In this document: one piece after another, positions 36,512-44,600 of the stretch
Position numbering within the stretch: the stretch's first letter is position 1
Layout of the letters: the number at the start of each line of letters is the position of its first letter
Assembly (NCBI RefSeq): GCF_008370345.1
Contig: NZ_VTUU01000003.1
Coordinates: 463,645 to 527,644, forward strand
Direction: 5' to 3'
Length of the DNA: 64,000 nucleotides
Origin: Marinobacter salinexigens
GTDB taxonomy: Bacteria; Pseudomonadota; Gammaproteobacteria; Pseudomonadales; Oleiphilaceae
Notes under the pieces: generated by a model
Told to the model about the DNA's origin: nothing
Seen by the model: the letters and a program-made list of their open reading frames with translations, nothing else
The model's database searches: none
Made by a program: the position numbers and the translations under genes

Positions 36512-36540
36512 GGAGCCCCCGTCATTGGGGGTTCTTTTTT
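36512..36540 (+). terminator. Terminator after the 2-oxoglutarate oxygenase gene
   Basis: Stem GGAGCCCCC / GGGGGTTC (one G-U pair) with a 6-base loop, followed by six T. It marks the end of the purine gene and the left boundary of the island. Confidence 0.9.
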
Positions 36541-36549
36541 GGCTCATAA

Positions 36550-36720
36550 GCCATCAAAAAGGTACGGGGTAAGCGGAACAAAGCCGTTCTGGTTTCCGAG
36601 GAAGACTGGTCTGCAATTCAGGAAACACTGTCTAAGGTTCTCGGGTGTACTCCTGAGAGCAGGTTGGCGATGCAAGACAGGTATGACCTATGGGTGGCTC
36701 GCGGCACGCCGCAAAGCTAA
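36550..36720 (+). pseudogene. Antitoxin remnant (Phd/YefM-like C-terminal part)
   Basis: In one frame the DNA reads KKVRGKRNKAVLVSEEDWSA followed by IQETLSKVL, then about 25 further codons to a TAA at 36718. The RNKAVLVSEEDW block matches the middle of Phd/YefM antitoxins (compare AVLMSLEDY). The N-terminal DNA-binding part is missing: an in-frame stop lies at 36547-36549 and there is no start codon. A decayed antitoxin immediately ahead of an intact toxin-antitoxin pair. Confidence 0.65.
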
Positions 36721-36757
36721 GTGTTAACTGTGATTCCCTCACCCGTAAAGTGATACT

Positions 36758-36770
36758 ATAGTGCCACTAT
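36758..36770. promoter_or_regulatory. Toxin-antitoxin promoter operator
   Basis: ATAGTGCCACTAT is a perfect 13-base palindrome overlapping a likely -10 region (GATACTATAG), 22 bases before the antitoxin ATG. This is where an antitoxin would bind to repress its own operon. Confidence 0.6.
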
Positions 36771-36792
36771 CAATTTGGATCAGGGTGAGCCC

Positions 36793-37050
36793 ATGAAAGT
36801 TGAGCTTGTTACGAACCTCAAACGCCAAGCCACAAAGATCCTGGCAGATCTTCATGTGTCTAAAGAGCCGGTACTGATCACGGAGCACGGTCAGCCATCC
36901 GCATACCTTGTCGATGTGCAAGATTACGAGTTTATGCAGCGCCGACTTGAGCTGCTTGAGGGGCTCTCACGAGGAGAGCGAGCTGTACTTGAGGGAAGAA
37001 CGTACAGCCAAAGTGAGGCCAGGGAGAAAATGAGTAAATGGCTGAAGTAA
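36793..37050 (+). CDS. Type II antitoxin, Phd/YefM family
   Basis: 85-residue antitoxin. The N-terminal DNA-binding part (KVELVTNLKRQATKILADLH) and central EPVLITEHGQPSAYLVDVQDYEF block are family hallmarks; the C-terminal helix (GRTYSQSEAREKMSKWLK) would wrap the toxin. The internal ATG at 36793, with AGGGTGA upstream, is chosen over a start at 36775. It overlaps the toxin gene by 13 bases, the usual arrangement for balanced expression. It should neutralise the RelE/ParE-type toxin encoded next and repress the pair. Confidence 0.9.
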   Translation: MKVELVTNLKRQATKILADLHVSKEPVLITEHGQPSAYLVDVQDYEFMQRRLELLEGLSRGERAVLEGRTYSQSEAREKMSKWLK

Positions 37051-37340
37051 TCTGGACAGAGCCCGCCCTTCAAGAACTGGATGCCATCGCTGAGTACATT
37101 GCTCTAGACAATCCTTCTGCCGCAAGCGATCTGGTCCAACAGGTTTTCGATAAGACCGAGCGTTTGGAAAACTTTCCTCAATCCGGGCGGATTCCTCCCG
37201 AACTCCCCAATTCGGTATACAGAGAGGTAGTGGTTCCACCGTGTCGCATTTTTTATCGTGAGGATGAGAGGCGGGTTCTCATCCTCTGTGTCATGCGAGA
37301 GGAGCGGCAGCTTCGTGCGTACATGCTTGGAAGCAGCTAA
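37038..37340 (+). CDS. Type II toxin, RelE/ParE superfamily
   Basis: 100-residue toxin. VIWTEPALQELDAIAEYIAL at the start, NFPQSGRIPPEL and VPPCRIFYRED followed by VLILCVMREERQL are typical of the RelE/ParE fold. Whether it cleaves ribosome-bound mRNA (RelE) or poisons gyrase (ParE) cannot be told by eye; the ALQELDAIAEYIA opening and spacing look closer to ParE. It is coupled to the antitoxin gene by a 13-base overlap and is intact, with no frameshift. Confidence 0.9.
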   Translation: MAEVIWTEPALQELDAIAEYIALDNPSAASDLVQQVFDKTERLENFPQSGRIPPELPNSVYREVVVPPCRIFYREDERRVLILCVMREERQLRAYMLGSS

Positions 37341-37393
37341 CCAGGCGCGTTACCCGGATGCGAAAGTTTGACCATATCACTACTCATCAATAG

Positions 37394-37615
37394 GCCCGTC
37401 TTGTCAAAAAGTGGATTACCAGCATTGGACTTGATCCTTCAGTCTACGCAACCCATTCAATGAGACGCAGCAAAGCGACATTGATCTACAAGAAGACCAA
37501 GAAACTTCGAGCCGCCCAGTTGCTGTTGGGACACACGAATATGTCGAGCACCGTGCGGTACCTTGGTGTCGAGGTCGAGGATGCTCTGGAGATAGCTGAG
37601 AGTATTGAGATCTAG
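37394..37615 (+). pseudogene. Tyrosine recombinase (integrase) C-terminal remnant
   Basis: 73 codons reading LVKKWITSIGLDPSVYATHS, MRRSKATLIYKKTK, LRAAQLLLGHTNMSSTVRYL and GVEVEDALEIAESIEI to a TAG. It holds the HxxR (THSMRR), H (LLGHT) and active-site Tyr (VRYLG) of tyrosine recombinases. An in-frame TAG immediately precedes it and no start or N-terminal catalytic Arg is present. It is a dead end piece of an integrase that probably belonged to the element which brought in this island. Confidence 0.85.
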
Positions 37616-37850
37616 GTACGTAACTTGTGTCCTTGGTCCCTTTGGATGCCGTAAACGCTGCCAGCCCCGGTCGATGATCACCCTCGGGTTTCGATCAGGC
37701 TCCTCCCGTTGCTAAACAAAAGCGAACATTAGTAATCTTTTTTTAAAGATCCATGCATCCATTGGAAAGCCAATGCCCAAAAGGGCTATTTTGGGTGGTC
37801 TGGATAGGTGCTCCAGCGCCAGCATAAGCAGGGCCCGACGGGGGTAAGTC
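37616..37850. other. Gene-free stretch in the island
   Basis: About 235 bases between the integrase and methylase remnants. No open frame, hairpin terminator or recognisable repeat supports a gene; a T-run/A-run lies near 37737-37746. Probably debris from island decay. Confidence 0.5.
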
Positions 37851-38055
37851 CAATCTCTTTTCAGGCGTGTCCACAGTGACGGGGTAGAACTCCAGATGGA
37901 ACTCGCCGAATTCGACGAAAAACTCCGCCATTACGCCGACCAACGTATTAGTCTGGATCTGGATGATTGGGGTAAGGGCGAGTTATGGTAAATTCAGCGA
38001 TCTACAGGCAGAGGTCAAATTCATAACAGGGAATGCTCCCGGGGTAAGCGTGTGA
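37851..38055 (+). pseudogene. PglX-like (N6-adenine methylase) C-terminal remnant, frameshifted
   Basis: In one frame MELAEFDEKLRHYADQRI followed by SLDLDD, then, after removal of a single T near 37967, GVRASYGKFSDLQAEVKF and ITGNAPGVSV to a TGA at 38053. The pattern FDEKLAHYAD..I.LDLDDGVKVNYGKF is what I recall from C-termini of PglX-type BREX methylases and related N6-adenine methylases. The rest of the gene is missing. Its stop overlaps the GTG of the ATPase gene, showing that the ATPase once followed the methylase in one operon. The family call is from memory. Confidence 0.6.
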
Positions 38056-39182
38056 TCAAGTCAATCGAAATTGACAATTTCAAATCCCTAGTCGACTTCA
38101 AGTTGGAGCTGGCCAAGTTTAACTGCATCGTCGGTTTGAATGGCGTTGGTAAGTCGACTCTGCTTCAGGCTCTGGATTTTCTGTCTCAGCTTATGCATGG
38201 CGATATCAAGGGTTGGTTGGAGCGCCGTCAATGGGGGACCTCAGATCTTAACTCAAAGCTCATTAAGCGAAGCAATATTGAGTTCAAGGTAATAGTTGAA
38301 TCCGAGGGAGTTGAAATCAGTTGGTCGGGTAGTTTTAACCGGACTTCTCTGCGCTGTACGAAGGAGTCCGTCGTCTGTGGGGAAAAACGTCAACTTGGTG
38401 TAGATGAGGGGGCGCTTAGCCTCAATGGTCCGCGACAACACATCTTCTTTGACTATCAGGGCTCAATTCTCTCCGGACTCAAAGAAGAGCTGCTTTCAGG
38501 CGAGCTCAAGGCTCTGAAGAGTCAGATGATCAACATCCGCTCCCTTGATTTGATCAGCCCAGAGCAATTGCGTAACCGTACGCGTTCCGCTGAAGGCAAG
38601 CTGGGCTTGGGAGGGCAGCATCTGTCTGCACTTATTCATGAGCAGGGCCCGGTGGCACAGAGAAAGCTTCGTGATGCCCTTTCAGCAGTTTACCCACAGT
38701 TGGCAGCGATAAATACCAAGTCACTAACTTCTGGGTGGAAGCACCTTGAAGTTACCGAGCAGTTTGGGAACAAAAGTTTGGTGTCTTCGGCACGCCATAT
38801 GAATGACGGTATGCTGAGATTGATGGCCATTCTGCTGCAAATTGAGGTTGGCGGTGAGATGCTCTTGTTTGATGAGATAGAAAATGGAATCAACCCGGAA
38901 TTGGTGGAGTACCTGATGGATAAACTGGTCAGCGCCAAGGATCAGGTGCTGGTGACCACTCATAGTCCGATGATTTTAAACTTCATCGAGGACAATATTG
39001 CCAAAGAGGGCATTACCTGTCTCTACAAGACGGAGGAAGGGCATACTAAGGCTATCCGTCTTTTCGATATCCCGTCCATGGCACAAAAGTTGGATTTTAT
39101 GGGCCCAGGTGAAGCATTTATAGATACTGACCTGACAGAACTCCACAAGGAGATACAGCTAATACGCCTGATTGGAGCCTAG
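38052..39182 (+). CDS. AAA15/AAA_21-type ATPase, possible defence protein
   Basis: 376-residue cytoplasmic ABC/SMC-like ATPase of the overcoming-lysogenization-defect kind. MIKSIEIDNFKSLVDFKLEL precedes Walker A GLNGVGKST (28-36); a signature-like segment SARHMNDGMLRLMAI (246-260), Walker B LLFDEIENG (271-279) and a VTTHSP histidine (304) follow. No nuclease domain is fused. The GTG start overlaps the stop of the methylase remnant. Two bases after its stop begins a TOPRIM-like gene, so the two probably act together, as in other ATPase/TOPRIM defence pairs. Function unproven. Confidence 0.8.
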   Translation: MIKSIEIDNFKSLVDFKLELAKFNCIVGLNGVGKSTLLQALDFLSQLMHGDIKGWLERRQWGTSDLNSKLIKRSNIEFKVIVESEGVEISWSGSFNRTSLRCTKESVVCGEKRQLGVDEGALSLNGPRQHIFFDYQGSILSGLKEELLSGELKALKSQMINIRSLDLISPEQLRNRTRSAEGKLGLGGQHLSALIHEQGPVAQRKLRDALSAVYPQLAAINTKSLTSGWKHLEVTEQFGNKSLVSSARHMNDGMLRLMAILLQIEVGGEMLLFDEIENGINPELVEYLMDKLVSAKDQVLVTTHSPMILNFIEDNIAKEGITCLYKTEEGHTKAIRLFDIPSMAQKLDFMGPGEAFIDTDLTELHKEIQLIRLIGA

Positions 39183-39184
39183 TC

Positions 39185-39943
39185 ATGTATCTCTTATTGA
39201 GCGGTGAGGGGGTTGGTGACATTGGCCGCTGCAGGCACGGAACCAGTTGCGAACGCCCAGACTTTGAGGAAGGCCCAATGGCTATCATTATTGATCAGCT
39301 CGTTGAGATTTTTCAGGGATTCGACATGTCCCATCTCGCTAGCGATCTGGTCGGCTTTGTTTCTAAGAAACATCTAGTTGAAAGCAAACTGCCGTCCCAA
39401 CGTAAATCAATGTCGCTGCCGGGCAAGAAAAAGCCGAAAGAAACCCAATACTATTACGAGAATGCCCGAGCCCTTGCAGCGTTGGCCAAGGATCGGGGGG
39501 AGCGGGAACAGTCGCCCGTCATTGGTGTTTTATTCAGGGATGCCGACGGGACTGCCTCCGCTGGTCGTGGAGACTGGCAAGACAAACGCAACTCGATGAT
39601 TGCCGGGTTTAAAGCTGAGAACTTTGACCTTGGTGTAGCCATGATGCCCAAGCCCAAATCGGAAGCCTGGCTGCTATGTGCTTCACAGAAAAGTAGATAT
39701 CAGAACTGCGCCCGACTGGAGAAAGAGTCAGGTAATGATGCCAGCCCAAACTCGCTTAAACAACAACTAGCAGCCGCACTGGACGGTGCTGACAATAGGG
39801 CTGAAATCAATGCAATGCTTTACAAGAAAGTGATTGATGTCGAGCGCATTGACATGCCTTCCTTCAACCTTTTCAAAGACGATCTGATGAGTGTGGTGAA
39901 ATGTGCCCTTACGGCTGAGAGTCCACTGAAGGGGGAGCTTTAG
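39185..39943 (+). CDS. TOPRIM-like protein, partner of the ATPase (DUF4276-like)
   Basis: 252-residue protein I only recognise in outline. MYLLLSGEGVGDIG at the start has a glutamate (E8) and GVLFRDADGT has D119 and D121, the glutamate/DxD set expected of a TOPRIM fold as found in OLD nucleases and DUF4276/DUF4435 proteins. MMPKPKSEAWLLC and a basic patch GKKKPKETQYYY are also notable. It lies two bases behind the ATPase gene, in the pattern of split OLD-type systems, and could be the nuclease or effector. The DUF4276 label is tentative. Confidence 0.65.
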   Translation: MYLLLSGEGVGDIGRCRHGTSCERPDFEEGPMAIIIDQLVEIFQGFDMSHLASDLVGFVSKKHLVESKLPSQRKSMSLPGKKKPKETQYYYENARALAALAKDRGEREQSPVIGVLFRDADGTASAGRGDWQDKRNSMIAGFKAENFDLGVAMMPKPKSEAWLLCASQKSRYQNCARLEKESGNDASPNSLKQQLAAALDGADNRAEINAMLYKKVIDVERIDMPSFNLFKDDLMSVVKCALTAESPLKGEL

Positions 39944-40060
39944 CTATGAGGGAGTGGCTATGAATTATTGCAGTTTTTTGGCAGGAGGCAGTGAAGGGAT
40001 TGTCTCTCCGATAAAATTTTCTAAAACATCACAGATTTTTATAATATAAGGGATTATGTA

Positions 40061-41407
40061 GTGAGAGCTCTAGTATTTGTTCTTGTTGTTTTCGTTTCAA
40101 CATTTTCTTATGGCGAGGTGGAAACTAAAACTCTAGATCAACAATTTTCAGAGGCTTTAAAAATATTTGAAGAGACGGAGAATGAAGAAAAGGCTCGTGC
40201 AGCAGTCCTTATTATTCACGAGCTAAAGGATAAGGGGTATGTCCCTGCTAAATTCTTGGTTGGCAAATATACGAGTGGGACTGAAGGGTTTAAATTGGTC
40301 AAGCAGGCTGCCGAAAAAGGTTATGCAGAAGCTCAATACTATTTAGGCTCACTTTATCTTGATGAAAATGACAAGGCGGTTGTTAGAGATATAAAAGAAG
40401 CGGAGTTTTGGCTTTTAAAAGCTGCTGAAAATACAGGTGATTTTTCTACGGATGCTCAGGTTCGACTGATTCTGCTTTATGAAAATGAACCCGAACTAAT
40501 CGACCTAAAGAAGGCTGAAAAATGGGCGGGGCAGCTGGTTCGATCCATGCAAGATCAGGGGTTTGATTTAAAGGAATATAACGAAAATGGATTCATGCAA
40601 TCATTTTGGCGCGTAGCAAGGACAAATTCCTATTACAAACCCATTAGAACCGCTGCAGAGATGGGGCATGCTGCCTCTCAACAAATCGTTGGTTCAATAT
40701 ATCTAAATGGCTTTTCATTTTCTAACTCTGAACCTGTTGGGCGGTGGATCATACATAGAAATCGCAAGCTCGGTATCGATTGGCTTATAAAAGCTGCAAA
40801 CCAAGGGGAGCCAAAAAGCTCACAAGAGTTAGGAATAATTTATGCGTCAGGTTTTTATCCCGAAGCCCGGGAGGTAACTCCTCTAGATTGGGTGACGGCT
40901 GAACGTTTTCTCAGAGTGGCCGCTGATGCTGGAATGGAGTACGCTCAAAAAATGCTCGATGAGCGACAAAAGTATCATACCAAGGAATGGAACGATGAAT
41001 ACTCACGCGGTACGGCGCATACCCATTATGTTCGTACAGATTTCACGAGCGTACGGCTTTTTTCAAAGATCGGTGTCAGCCAGGGCGGAACCTTTCGACT
41101 TTATTTCGATTTCCGGGATGATACCGATAAGAAAGGCTGCGATTTTCACGGACAGAAGCCGCGTTCATCAATCTGGAAGTTCAATGAGCAACAGGTTCGA
41201 ATGGATGTGATGTGTAATAGAACTGAATCCGGATATGGAGATGAATATGCAACACCCAGTTCTCAAGCTGGTCATGAGTTTGTCGTGAATCTGTTTAAGA
41301 AATCAATTTCAGATATTGTAGTGGAAGCTTACGGTTATGAGTTTCCAGTCTCCGCCATTGGTTTTAGTAAGCTTTGGGGAGCAACCGGAGGGAGTAAAGT
41401 TCTCTAG
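40061..41407 (+). CDS. Sel1-repeat exported protein
   Basis: 448-residue protein with a signal peptide (ending FSYG) and several Sel1-like helical repeats between about residues 60 and 310 (for example AEKGYAEAQYYLGSLYLDEN, AEMGHAASQQIVGSIYLNGF, ANQGEPKSSQELGIIYASGF). The C-terminal ~140 residues form a separate, unrecognised region with a possible beta fold and two cysteines (GCDFHG, DVMCNR). It begins with GTG at 40061 in a clearly AT-rich stretch, unlike its neighbours, which suggests foreign origin. Sel1 proteins act as scaffolds in the periplasm; the role here is unknown. Confidence 0.75.
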   Translation: MRALVFVLVVFVSTFSYGEVETKTLDQQFSEALKIFEETENEEKARAAVLIIHELKDKGYVPAKFLVGKYTSGTEGFKLVKQAAEKGYAEAQYYLGSLYLDENDKAVVRDIKEAEFWLLKAAENTGDFSTDAQVRLILLYENEPELIDLKKAEKWAGQLVRSMQDQGFDLKEYNENGFMQSFWRVARTNSYYKPIRTAAEMGHAASQQIVGSIYLNGFSFSNSEPVGRWIIHRNRKLGIDWLIKAANQGEPKSSQELGIIYASGFYPEAREVTPLDWVTAERFLRVAADAGMEYAQKMLDERQKYHTKEWNDEYSRGTAHTHYVRTDFTSVRLFSKIGVSQGGTFRLYFDFRDDTDKKGCDFHGQKPRSSIWKFNEQQVRMDVMCNRTESGYGDEYATPSSQAGHEFVVNLFKKSISDIVVEAYGYEFPVSAIGFSKLWGATGGSKVL

Positions 41408-41664
41408 TCATTGTCATGTTTAATAGCGATTGTTTGTACGGATAGCTCAAAATCATTTTGGCAGATAAGACTGGTGGCTGGACTTACCCCGGTACGCATG
41501 ACAAACCCGAGCCTCAAACGGGGCCTTTGTGACTCGGATCTAACGTCCACTTTGCGACCAAAGGGGTACCTTTGGTCACCCACCCGCTCAACGACACGTG
41601 CAAAAGGCCCCCCAATTCGGGAGGCGATTTCGCTGGCGAAGCTTTGTTGAGGAAATTCAGCCGC
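41408..41664. other. Gene-free right edge of the island
   Basis: 257 bases between the Sel1 gene and puuD. The first part is AT-rich like the island and the rest returns to the local GC level near 41485. It contains the palindrome described separately and no convincing gene. It probably includes the island's right junction. Confidence 0.5.
41556..41577. repeat. 22-base palindrome near the island edge
   Basis: GACCAAAGG-GGTA-CCTTTGGTC, perfect 9-base arms with a 4-base centre, about 90 bases from the end of puuD. No T-run follows. It may be a terminator-like hairpin, a repeat family member or an attachment-site arm. Confidence 0.6.
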
Positions 41665-42861
41665 TCAAGGCTTTGCCTGTAACCACTGCCCCAACTGCTG
41701 GCGCTCCTCCTCCGTCATCCCGGTCACGTTACCCAGTGGCATGTAGTGGGAGTTGACCGCTGCCTGAAGCACCTTGTCCCGATGGCTTGCCAGGAGCGAT
41801 AGCTCATCCAGGCGAATACCGGCAGGCGGAGCCTGGAAGGCCGGATGGCTTGGTTTGGCGGAATGGCAGGCCAGGCAGTGAGTGCCTACCAGGGCGGTTA
41901 CGGTTTCGTCGCTGACGGTATGGCTGGCGGACACGGGGCTTACGATCGGTTCCGGTGCTATGGCCCAGATCAGCACCGCTGTCATCAGGGCAGCCATCAC
42001 CAGAATCCCGGGTTTATTGATGTCCCGGTGCTTCAGGTTGAAGTAGTGCCGGGCGAACGCGGCAATAAAACAAACAGCCGCCAGAACGGCCCAGCCATGG
42101 GCGTTGCCGTAAAGCATCGGGTAGTGGTTGCTGATCATGATGATGATGATCGGCAGCGTGAGGTAGTTATTGTGGGTGGAGCGCAGTTTCGACAAGTCGG
42201 CCAGGCGGGCGACCCGTGCATCCGGCTCACGGCCTTCTTCAATGGCGTTTACCAGTGCCCGCTGTGACGGGACGATCCCGAGGAACACGTTGGCGACCAT
42301 GATAGTGCCGATCACCGCACCCACATGGATGTAGGCACCCCGGCCTGAAAATACCTGGAACAGCCCCCAGTCCACGAACAGCAGTATGCCGAACAGCACC
42401 AGCCCAAAGAGCTTGCCGTTATTGGCCAGGGGGCTTCTGATCAGTGCCTCGTAGAGCGCCAGTACAACCGCTACCGTACCCAGGCCGATAAGCGCGGCCA
42501 TTCCAGGGCTGAGGTCAGCCTTGGTCGGATCAATCAGGTAACCGGGAGAGTTCAGGTAGTACACGATGCACAGCAGAGACAGGCCGCTGAGCAGGGTTGA
42601 GTAGGCTTCCCACTTGAACCAGTGCAGTTCCCGGGGCATTTTCTTGGGCGCCAGCTGGTATTTGGCCACTTCATAGATACCGCCACCGTGGATGGCCCAG
42701 AGGTCCCCTTTGATGCCATCTTTCTTCTTCCATTCCGGCGGTTCCCGGAGATGGTTGTCCAGCCAGATGAAATAGAACGAAGCGCCAATCCAGGCAACGC
42801 CGGCAATCACATGAAACCAGCGGACTAGTAGGGCGAGCCACTCGCTGAGGTATGCTTCCAT
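41665..42861 (-). CDS. puuD: PuuD-type membrane urate oxidase with C-terminal cytochrome c
   Basis: 398-residue integral membrane protein: about eight helices (residues ~10-300) with many conserved histidines (WFHVIAG, NHYPMLYGNAHGW, RHYFNLKHRD), then a periplasmic cytochrome c domain with CLACH at residues 329-333 and a distal Met in HYMPLGNVTGMTEEER. PuuD oxidises urate to 5-hydroxyisourate and passes electrons to the respiratory chain, unlike oxygen-using uricase. It is the last gene of the xdhABC-uraD-uraH-guaD-puuD operon, 3 bases behind guaD, and borders the island. Confidence 0.92.
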   Translation of the reverse strand: MEAYLSEWLALLVRWFHVIAGVAWIGASFYFIWLDNHLREPPEWKKKDGIKGDLWAIHGGGIYEVAKYQLAPKKMPRELHWFKWEAYSTLLSGLSLLCIVYYLNSPGYLIDPTKADLSPGMAALIGLGTVAVVLALYEALIRSPLANNGKLFGLVLFGILLFVDWGLFQVFSGRGAYIHVGAVIGTIMVANVFLGIVPSQRALVNAIEEGREPDARVARLADLSKLRSTHNNYLTLPIIIIMISNHYPMLYGNAHGWAVLAAVCFIAAFARHYFNLKHRDINKPGILVMAALMTAVLIWAIAPEPIVSPVSASHTVSDETVTALVGTHCLACHSAKPSHPAFQAPPAGIRLDELSLLASHRDKVLQAAVNSHYMPLGNVTGMTEEERQQLGQWLQAKP

Positions 42862-42864
42862 GGA

Positions 42865-44256
42865 TCAGGCTCCTTGCTTGTGGGTTAGAGGTTGGGATGA
42901 GGTGTCTGGCGCGGAGCTAGCAGATCGCTGATAACGAATATTGCCTGCAACGATGGTCGCCGCCACGGCCCGGTCATCGCCGAGGATCATCAGATTGAAC
43001 AGGGCTTCCATCAGGGTGGTGGTGTAGGCCGATTTCATCTCCAGCAGTGGTGATGCGTTTTGGTCGAGTACCACAAAGTCTGCATGCTTGCCGGGTTTGA
43101 AGTTGCCGATCTGGTCGTCCTGATGGAGAACCCTGGCATTACCCAGCGTTGCCAGATAGAAGGCCTGCCAGGGAGTCATGGTCTGCCCCCGGAGGCGGCA
43201 GACTTTGTAGGCCTCCGCCATGGTGGTCAGCATGGAGAGGCTGGTGCCGCCGCCAACGTCCGATGCCAGCCCAACGGTCACGCCGGCTTCCCGGGCGTTG
43301 CGAAAATCGAACAGGCCGCTGCCGAGGAAGGTGTTGGAGGTGGGGCAGAATGCGATGCGGCTGCCAGTCTCTGCCAGTCGTTTCCGATCGCCATGGTTAA
43401 TGTGAATGCCATGAGCCAGCACGGTGTGGTCACCGAGCAGGCCGTAATGATCGTAGACATCCAGATAGCTGCTCCGCTCCGGGAATAATTCCCGGATCCA
43501 GTCGATTTCACCGGTGTTCTCGGCCCAGTGGGTCTGGACCATGACGTCCGGGTGCTCCTGGGCGAGCCGCCCTGCCAGTGCCAGTTGCTCAGGTGTCGAA
43601 GTGGCGGCGAACCGGGGCGTGATGGCGTACCGCTGCCGGCCCCGGCGATGCCATTTTTCCAGCAGTGCGAGGCTGTCGTTGTAACTACCCCGGGCCGTGT
43701 CCATCAGATCATCGGGGGCGTACCGGTCCATCATGACCTTGCCGGCAGTCAGCCCCATGCTGCGCTCTTCCGCCGCTTCAAACAGCGAATCAACGGACTG
43801 GGGGTGAGAAGTGCAGAACACCAGAGCGGAGGTTGTTCCGTGGCGCAGCAGCAGGTCGGTGAAACGGGATGCCTCGGTCCGGGCCCAATCAACATCGCTG
43901 AAGCGAGCTTCATGGGGGAAGGTATAGGTTTCCAGCCAGTCCAGCAGTTGCGTACCGTAGCTCGCCATGACTCCGAGTTGCGGCATATGCACGTGGGTGT
44001 CGATGAAGCCGGGCACGATAAGTCCGTCCTGCCACCGGGTAACTGCGGTGCCTGACGGCAGGCGGGGTAGCCATTCGCTGGCCGGTCCGGTGGCGAGTAT
44101 TTTGCCCTGATGAGTGATGAGCAGGCCGTCTTCAATGAACGCCATGCTGCCCTGCCTGGGATCGGGATCATTGCCGGGGTCGTCCAGGAAATGCAGCAGT
44201 GCGCCGCGATGAACCTCGCAGTCTTCTAGCAGTATTGTGTCGTTAACGGTGGTCAT
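42865..44256 (-). CDS. guaD: Guanine deaminase
   Basis: 463-residue zinc deaminase turning guanine into xanthine. Metal ligands are H88 and H90 (IDTHVHMPQ), the histidine in VQTHWAENTGEI, the one in LAHGIHIN and the aspartate in LASDVGGGTS, an order that matches GuaD closely. The ATG at 44256 overlaps the uraH stop by one base, so the longer upstream reading was rejected. It supplies xanthine to the XdhAB enzyme encoded in the same operon. Confidence 0.95.
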   Translation of the reverse strand: MTTVNDTILLEDCEVHRGALLHFLDDPGNDPDPRQGSMAFIEDGLLITHQGKILATGPASEWLPRLPSGTAVTRWQDGLIVPGFIDTHVHMPQLGVMASYGTQLLDWLETYTFPHEARFSDVDWARTEASRFTDLLLRHGTTSALVFCTSHPQSVDSLFEAAEERSMGLTAGKVMMDRYAPDDLMDTARGSYNDSLALLEKWHRRGRQRYAITPRFAATSTPEQLALAGRLAQEHPDVMVQTHWAENTGEIDWIRELFPERSSYLDVYDHYGLLGDHTVLAHGIHINHGDRKRLAETGSRIAFCPTSNTFLGSGLFDFRNAREAGVTVGLASDVGGGTSLSMLTTMAEAYKVCRLRGQTMTPWQAFYLATLGNARVLHQDDQIGNFKPGKHADFVVLDQNASPLLEMKSAYTTTLMEALFNLMILGDDRAVAATIVAGNIRYQRSASSAPDTSSQPLTHKQGA

Positions 44257-44600
44257 CAGCTCCCCCGGTAGGTTGAGAACCCCCACTGGTTCAGCAGCAG
44301 AGGAACGTGATAGTGGGAGCCCGGGTCGGTGATCCGGAAATCCAGACACACTTCCGGGAAGAAAGTCTCCAGGCCGGCGGCCTGGTACCAGTCGCCAGTG
44401 GCGAACCGGATGCGGTAGTGGCCGGCTTCGACGGCATCATCAAACCAGTTCATGATCCGTCCATCGCTGTCGGTGGTTCCCCGGGCGATGCAGGTTTCCT
44501 GCTGGTCATCCACCCGATACAGCGCGACGGCGACACCAGCGGCGGGCGTACCGCTACCAAGATCCAGAATGTGGGTGGTCACAGGGCTTTTTGAGGTCAT
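44256..44600 (-). CDS. uraH: 5-hydroxyisourate hydrolase
   Basis: 114-residue transthyretin-like enzyme (usual length ~110-120). It hydrolyses 5-hydroxyisourate to OHCU. The family motifs are THILDLGSGTPAAG near the start, SDGRI in the middle, HYHVPLLL near the end, and the diagnostic C-terminal YRGS. It overlaps uraD upstream by four bases and guaD downstream by one. It works between PuuD and UraD in the urate-to-allantoin route. Confidence 0.96.
   Translation of the reverse strand: MTSKSPVTTHILDLGSGTPAAGVAVALYRVDDQQETCIARGTTDSDGRIMNWFDDAVEAGHYRIRFATGDWYQAAGLETFFPEVCLDFRITDPGSHYHVPLLLNQWGFSTYRGS

Noticed and set aside
41411..41660. Integron attC-like site or small gene at the island edge
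   Set aside because: The palindrome lacks the paired R/L box layout of attC and the short open frame there shows no coding signs.
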